Of a stretch of 9,034 nt of DNA, positions 5,191 to 9,034 are shown piece by piece (position 1 is the first letter of the stretch; each line of letters starts with the position of its first letter). This DNA comes from J014 sp964486055 (GTDB lineage Bacteria; Acidobacteriota; Blastocatellia; Pyrinomonadales; Pyrinomonadaceae), in NCBI GenBank assembly GCA_964486055.1, contig CAZALE010000023.1:1-9034 (forward strand), read 5' to 3'. The notes under the pieces are model-generated. The model had not been told where the DNA came from, did no database searches, and worked only from the letters and a program-made list of their open reading frames with translations. The translations under genes were made by a program, and so were the position numbers.

Positions 5191-8100
5191 ATGTTTCCCG
5201 AAGCATACACATTGTCACCCAAGACCGTAGCCGCCCCAATTTATGACTTTCCTAGAAGCCTCAAAAACCTACTTCAAATAAGCTCAAGGCTTACCCTTTT
5301 ATTTATTTTTTTCTTAGCGACACAGGCAAATAGAGGTCAGGAAAATATAACTGAAAATCAGTTGCAATCGCCAGCTTCTTACGTGGTTGATTTTTGGGGA
5401 ATAGAAAATGGATTACCACAAAGCTCGGTTACTTCAGTTGTTCAGACGAGAGATGGTTATATTTGGGTTGGAACTACAGGTGGATTAGCACGCTTTGATG
5501 GGATAAGCTTCACGGTATTCGATACTACCAATACCCCTATTTTGCTCACTAGCCGCATTTTTAAGCTATACGAAGATCGAGCTGGCATTCTCTGGATCGG
5601 TATGGAAAGAGGCGGCATAATTTGTTACGCTAATGGAAAATTTCAATTGCCTAAAGGACTTGAGGAACTGCGCGATGAAACCATCACGGCGATCAAAGAA
5701 GATAGTACAGGCAGTTTATGGATTGGTACAGAAAACTGGCTTTTTAGATACAAAGATGGAGAGTTAGAAAATATCTCGCAAGTTACTAAATTACCTCGTC
5801 GAGCGATTTACAGCATCATTGAAGGAACCAACCAAAATTCACTATGGGTAGGTACTGCTTCGGGACTCGTCCATCTTGAAAATGGATACGCTAAGACATT
5901 TACACTCTCAAAGAAATCTTCGCTTGATCTTGTCAATGATCTTGTCTTTACTGAGAATGGGCTATATGTTGCTACTAAAGCAGGTATATTTCGCTTCCAC
6001 AATGGTAAATTCGTCTTAAATAAGGCACTTAAGAATTTTGAAGTCAGAGCACTTTATAAAGAAAACGATAAATTACTATGGGCAGCCACTAAATCTGGAT
6101 TGTTCTTAATAAACACCGAAATCGGAGAGCCTGTTTCATATAACTTAAGCAGAGAATTGCCTGATCGTAGTTTTACGACCATCACTCGTGATCGCGAAAA
6201 CAATCTATGGATCGGAATGAACACGGGAGGCTTAGCACGATTAAAAGTAGCTAGTTTAATCGTATATGGTACAAAACAAGGGCTTCCTGCAAGCGCACAA
6301 AACATTGTTCCGATCACACAGGATTGGCAAGGAAATATCTGGATGGGGCTAGCTTGTGGCGGACTGGCTCGTTTAGTCAATGAAAAATTTGTGGTCTACA
6401 CCTCAAAAGATGGGTTACCAAACACCTGTGTTTGGTCTTTGTTCGCTGACGAAAAGGAAAAAAGCTTGTGGATTGGAACATGGAATGGAGGGCTAGTTCG
6501 CTTTAAAGATGGAAGATTCACTCGCTACGATTATCAAAATAGTGGATTGACAGGAAAAGTGGTGCTTGCGATCTATCGCGACCGCAAAGGCACCCTCTGG
6601 GTTGGCACTTATGATGGAGGACTGAATCGTTTCGTGAACGGAAGATTCATAGCTTATGGTAAAAAGGATGGATTGGTTAGTGAAGATGTACGTTTTATCA
6701 CCGAAGATAGCTCTGGAGCTCTTTGGATTGGTACAACCGGCGGGTTGAGCAAGTTTGAAAACGGGCAATTTATTAACTATACAACCGAGAATGGCCTTTC
6801 TAGCAACAATGTTCGCGCCATATATGAAGACTCAGATGGAGTTATCTGGATTGGAACCTATGGAGGTGGACTGAATCGCCTGAAAAATGGATATTTCACT
6901 CATTATAGTAAGCGAGACGGCCTGCCTGATAATACGATCTCACGCATTATTGAAGACGAGAAAGGCAATCTTTGGATGAGTGGTAATCGTGGAATTTTTC
7001 GTGTTAACCGTCGCGAATTAAATGATTTTGCCGAAGGAACTGTCGATTCAGTAGTGCCAGTTTATTATGACAATAGCGACGGAATGCAAACTAGTGAAAC
7101 TAACGGCGGAGGACAACCAGCTGGCTGGCGTACTCAAGATGGAAGATTGTGGTTTCCAACCCTGAAAGGAGCCGTTGTTATTGATCCTCGAAAAATAAAA
7201 ACCAATAAACTCACACCGCCTGTTTTTATCGAGGAAGTGATAATCGATAAAAAGCGGATTGAAAATCTGGAAAACATAGAGCTGACCTCTGGAGTTTTTA
7301 ATCTCGAAATACGTTACACTGCTTTGAGTTTTGTTGCGCCTGAAAAAACTCGCTTTAAATACATGCTGGAAGGTTATGATAATGGGTGGGTTGATGCTAA
7401 CTTCCGCCGCACAGCATTTTATACGAACTTACCACCGGGGAATTTTCGCTTTTATGTAATTGCTGCCAACAACGATGGGGTATGGAATTCAAAAGGAGCA
7501 ACACTTCAGATAAAAGTATTACCGAGATTCTATCAAACATGGTGGTTTTACACGTTGGTGATATCAGCTGTATCGTTGTTTATTTTCATTATTTACAGCA
7601 TTCGCATCGCTCATTTGAAACAACTACATGAAACGCAGGCTTTGTTTTCAAGAAAACTAATAGAATCACAAGAAAATGAGCGAAAGAGAATAGCAGTAGA
7701 GCTTCACGACAGCTTAGGGCAAAGTTTGATAATTATTAAGAATTACTCCGCATTTGCTTTAAAACAAAGATCTAACGGACTGAAGATGGCTGAGCAATTG
7801 AACAAGATAATTGCCATGACCACTCAGGCATTGGCCGAAGTTCGCCGGATCTCCTACGATCTTCGTCCTTCCTATCTAGAACAGCTGGGTTTGAAAGATG
7901 CGATCGAGGCGATGATTGAGAAAATTGCTGAATCTTCTGAGATTAGCTTTTCCTGGGAGATAGATGACCTTGATGGGTTATTTTCTGAGGGAGAGGAAAT
8001 AACCCTTTATCGCATAGTACAAGAAGCGCTTAGTAATATTGTTCGCCACTCCGGTGCAACAGAGGCCACGGTCGAAATCAAAAAAAGCAAGGGGAATATT

Positions 8101-8295
8101 ACCTTAACAATTTCTGATAATGGACGTGGATTTGCTTTAGACAAGCAACTTGAAAATAAGAGAAGTCATTTAGGTTTGATAAGTATTGAAGAAAGGAGTC
8201 GTATGCTTGGTGGCACTTGCTCAATTCGAACCGCAAAAGGAAGGGGAACGACTATTAGCATCAATATTGCTTTGAACAATCACTTTAAGAATTAA
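5191..8295 (+). CDS. Two-component sensor histidine kinase with 14-blade Reg_prop double propeller
   Basis: This 1,034-residue membrane kinase reads an extracytoplasmic signal and phosphorylates a response regulator. The N-terminus has a long basic leader and a hydrophobic segment (34-46, ending near ATQA), acting as signal peptide or anchor. Residues about 65-670 hold 14 Reg_prop repeats of the type GxLWIGTxxGLxRF. Their key aromatic residues are at 92, 135, 177, 219, 259 (Tyr), 297, 340, 384, 427, 470, 512, 553, 595 and 654, fitting two seven-bladed propellers. A Y_Y_Y domain follows at about 701-775 (YMLEGYDNGW, LPPGNFRFYV). The membrane pass is at about 784-806. The cytoplasmic part has a HisKA_3 dimerisation domain with ELHDSLGQ (phospho-acceptor His839) and a HATPase domain with Asn949 (N box), DNGRGF (976-981), HLGL (993) and GRG (1017-1019). 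No receiver is fused, unlike the Bacteroidetes hybrid systems. ATG 5191 follows AGGT (5179-5182) at 8 bases, and no other good start precedes the hydrophobic segment. The ligand is unknown. Confidence 0.93.
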   Translation: MFPEAYTLSPKTVAAPIYDFPRSLKNLLQISSRLTLLFIFFLATQANRGQENITENQLQSPASYVVDFWGIENGLPQSSVTSVVQTRDGYIWVGTTGGLARFDGISFTVFDTTNTPILLTSRIFKLYEDRAGILWIGMERGGIICYANGKFQLPKGLEELRDETITAIKEDSTGSLWIGTENWLFRYKDGELENISQVTKLPRRAIYSIIEGTNQNSLWVGTASGLVHLENGYAKTFTLSKKSSLDLVNDLVFTENGLYVATKAGIFRFHNGKFVLNKALKNFEVRALYKENDKLLWAATKSGLFLINTEIGEPVSYNLSRELPDRSFTTITRDRENNLWIGMNTGGLARLKVASLIVYGTKQGLPASAQNIVPITQDWQGNIWMGLACGGLARLVNEKFVVYTSKDGLPNTCVWSLFADEKEKSLWIGTWNGGLVRFKDGRFTRYDYQNSGLTGKVVLAIYRDRKGTLWVGTYDGGLNRFVNGRFIAYGKKDGLVSEDVRFITEDSSGALWIGTTGGLSKFENGQFINYTTENGLSSNNVRAIYEDSDGVIWIGTYGGGLNRLKNGYFTHYSKRDGLPDNTISRIIEDEKGNLWMSGNRGIFRVNRRELNDFAEGTVDSVVPVYYDNSDGMQTSETNGGGQPAGWRTQDGRLWFPTLKGAVVIDPRKIKTNKLTPPVFIEEVIIDKKRIENLENIELTSGVFNLEIRYTALSFVAPEKTRFKYMLEGYDNGWVDANFRRTAFYTNLPPGNFRFYVIAANNDGVWNSKGATLQIKVLPRFYQTWWFYTLVISAVSLFIFIIYSIRIAHLKQLHETQALFSRKLIESQENERKRIAVELHDSLGQSLIIIKNYSAFALKQRSNGLKMAEQLNKIIAMTTQALAEVRRISYDLRPSYLEQLGLKDAIEAMIEKIAESSEISFSWEIDDLDGLFSEGEEITLYRIVQEALSNIVRHSGATEATVEIKKSKGNITLTISDNGRGFALDKQLENKRSHLGLISIEERSRMLGGTCSIRTAKGRGTTISINIALNNHFKN

Positions 8296-8300
8296 AACAG

Positions 8301-8969
8301 ATGAGCGACGAGACAATAAGAATCTTGATTGCCGATGATCATCCGATTTTCCGTCTTGGTCTTCGGGAGATAATAGAATCAGAGTCAATGTTTAAAGTTG
8401 TTGCTGAAGCTGAAAATGGAGAGCAGGCTTTAAGGTTATTAGAACAATCAATCGCAGAGATAGCTATTCTTGATATCAATATGCCATTGGTTGATGGGTT
8501 GGCTGTTGCACGCAAGCTAAAAAAGGGAGGATCTTCGGTCAAGCTAATCATTCTGTCGATGTACAAAGATGAAAGACTATTTAACTTAGCACTTGATTTG
8601 GGGGTTTGTGGTTATGTTCTGAAGGAAGATGCAGTAGAAGAGATTATTGACTGCATAAGGACCGTTACTCAAAATCAGAAATACATCAGTCCATCCCTTT
8701 ACGAATTTTTCTTTAAACGTGCGACAGGTAAAAGCAAACTTTCTAAGCTTGATCTTCTGACATCGACCGAAAAACTCATTCTTTATATGATTTCTGAATA
8801 CAAAACTAATAAAGAAATCGCTGAGGAGCTTTCTATCAGTACACGGACAGTTGAGAATCACCGTTTCAAAATAGCTGCAAAACTAAAGCTGAAGGGTAAA
8901 AATGCACTGATAAAGTTTGCCACCGAGAATAAATCCAAGTTGCTGAAGAGTAAAAGAAATAGAAAATAA
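8301..8969 (+). CDS. NarL/FixJ-family response regulator (REC + LuxR HTH)
   Basis: This 222-residue transcription factor is the likely partner of the kinase encoded just upstream; only 5 bases separate the two genes, so they are co-transcribed and probably translationally coupled (no strong ribosome site is visible). The receiver domain covers residues 5-120, with acidic pair Asp12/Asp13, phosphorylation site Asp58 (LDINMP), Ser86, Tyr105 and Lys108 (GYVLKED). The LuxR-type DNA-binding domain spans about 150-207, beginning LLTSTEKLILYMI (a variant of the usual LTxRExxVL) with recognition region NKEIAEELSISTRTVENHRFKI. All residues needed for phosphorylation are present. The C-terminus ends in a basic tail (KSKLLKSKRNRK). 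HisKA_3 kinases generally pair with this regulator family, supporting a cognate pair. Target genes are not shown by the sequence; the upstream receptor and the operon itself are candidates. Confidence 0.94.
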   Translation: MSDETIRILIADDHPIFRLGLREIIESESMFKVVAEAENGEQALRLLEQSIAEIAILDINMPLVDGLAVARKLKKGGSSVKLIILSMYKDERLFNLALDLGVCGYVLKEDAVEEIIDCIRTVTQNQKYISPSLYEFFFKRATGKSKLSKLDLLTSTEKLILYMISEYKTNKEIAEELSISTRTVENHRFKIAAKLKLKGKNALIKFATENKSKLLKSKRNRK

Positions 8970-8974
8970 AAAGC

Positions 8975-9034
8975 ATGGAGTATTTGATTTTAAAACAAAA
9001 GCTCGAATCAGAAATCTTTCGAATTAAAAATCCT
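8975..9034 (+). CDS. Possible start of a further gene (partial)
   Basis: ATG at 8975, 5 bases after the regulator stop, opens a frame that runs to the window edge (MEYLILKQKLESEIFRIKNP). There is no ribosome site and the 20 codons carry no recognisable motif. It could be a third gene of the operon or merely open AT-rich DNA. Confidence 0.2.
   Translation, partial: MEYLILKQKLESEIFRIKNP

Noticed and set aside
5808..6768. Minus-strand ORFs opposite the propeller repeats
   Set aside because: They are antisense shadows created by the repeated blade sequence; no start signals or domains were seen.
8981..9034. Direct repeat TCGAAT and a GATTTT/AAAATC inverted pair near the window end
   Set aside because: The repeats are short, AT-rich and cut off by the window edge; no terminator shape could be drawn.

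Overview
The window reads as a piece of a moderately AT-rich bacterial chromosome, most likely from an Acidobacteriota lineage such as Blastocatellia. That placement is an inference. It rests on a large Oar-like receptor (a carboxypeptidase-regulatory-like domain fused to a TonB-dependent barrel of about 1,150 residues) lying beside a double beta-propeller sensor kinase of the Reg_prop/Y_Y_Y/HisKA_3 type, a pairing typical of that phylum. No rRNA, tRNA, CRISPR array, transposase or phage gene was seen.

Layout. Positions 2-64 look like the last 20 codons of a gene entering from the left. After a promoter-like stretch with overlapping AT-rich palindromes (76-123) comes a 62-codon gene (189-377). 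It encodes a secreted, very basic peptide with six cysteines in mirror-symmetric spacing. About 540 bases with no convincing gene follow (378-915). They hold only a doubtful 40-codon Cys/Arg/Lys-rich ORF and three copies of TTCTAAAC. Next is a small cysteine-rich CWC-family gene (916-1140), then a perfect 20-bp palindrome.

The receptor gene spans 1409-4873 and has an excellent ribosome binding site. It ends in a hairpin over its stop codon and a strong intrinsic terminator (4896-4932). A 258-base gap with a possible promoter leads to a two-gene operon: a 1,034-residue sensor histidine kinase (5191-8295) and, 5 bases later, a NarL/FixJ-type response regulator (8301-8969). The last 65 bases may hold the start of another gene.

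How the genes may work together. The kinase has all the parts of a complete signalling chain: an extracytoplasmic 14-blade propeller and Y_Y_Y domain, one membrane pass, then HisKA_3 and ATPase domains that should phosphorylate Asp58 of the adjacent regulator. By analogy with glycan- and nutrient-sensing systems, the receptor could be a target of this pair, but the terminator shows it is a separate transcription unit. The most unusual item is the small secreted six-cysteine peptide. Its cysteine spacing predicts a helical hairpin zipped by three disulfides, and I do not recognise its family.
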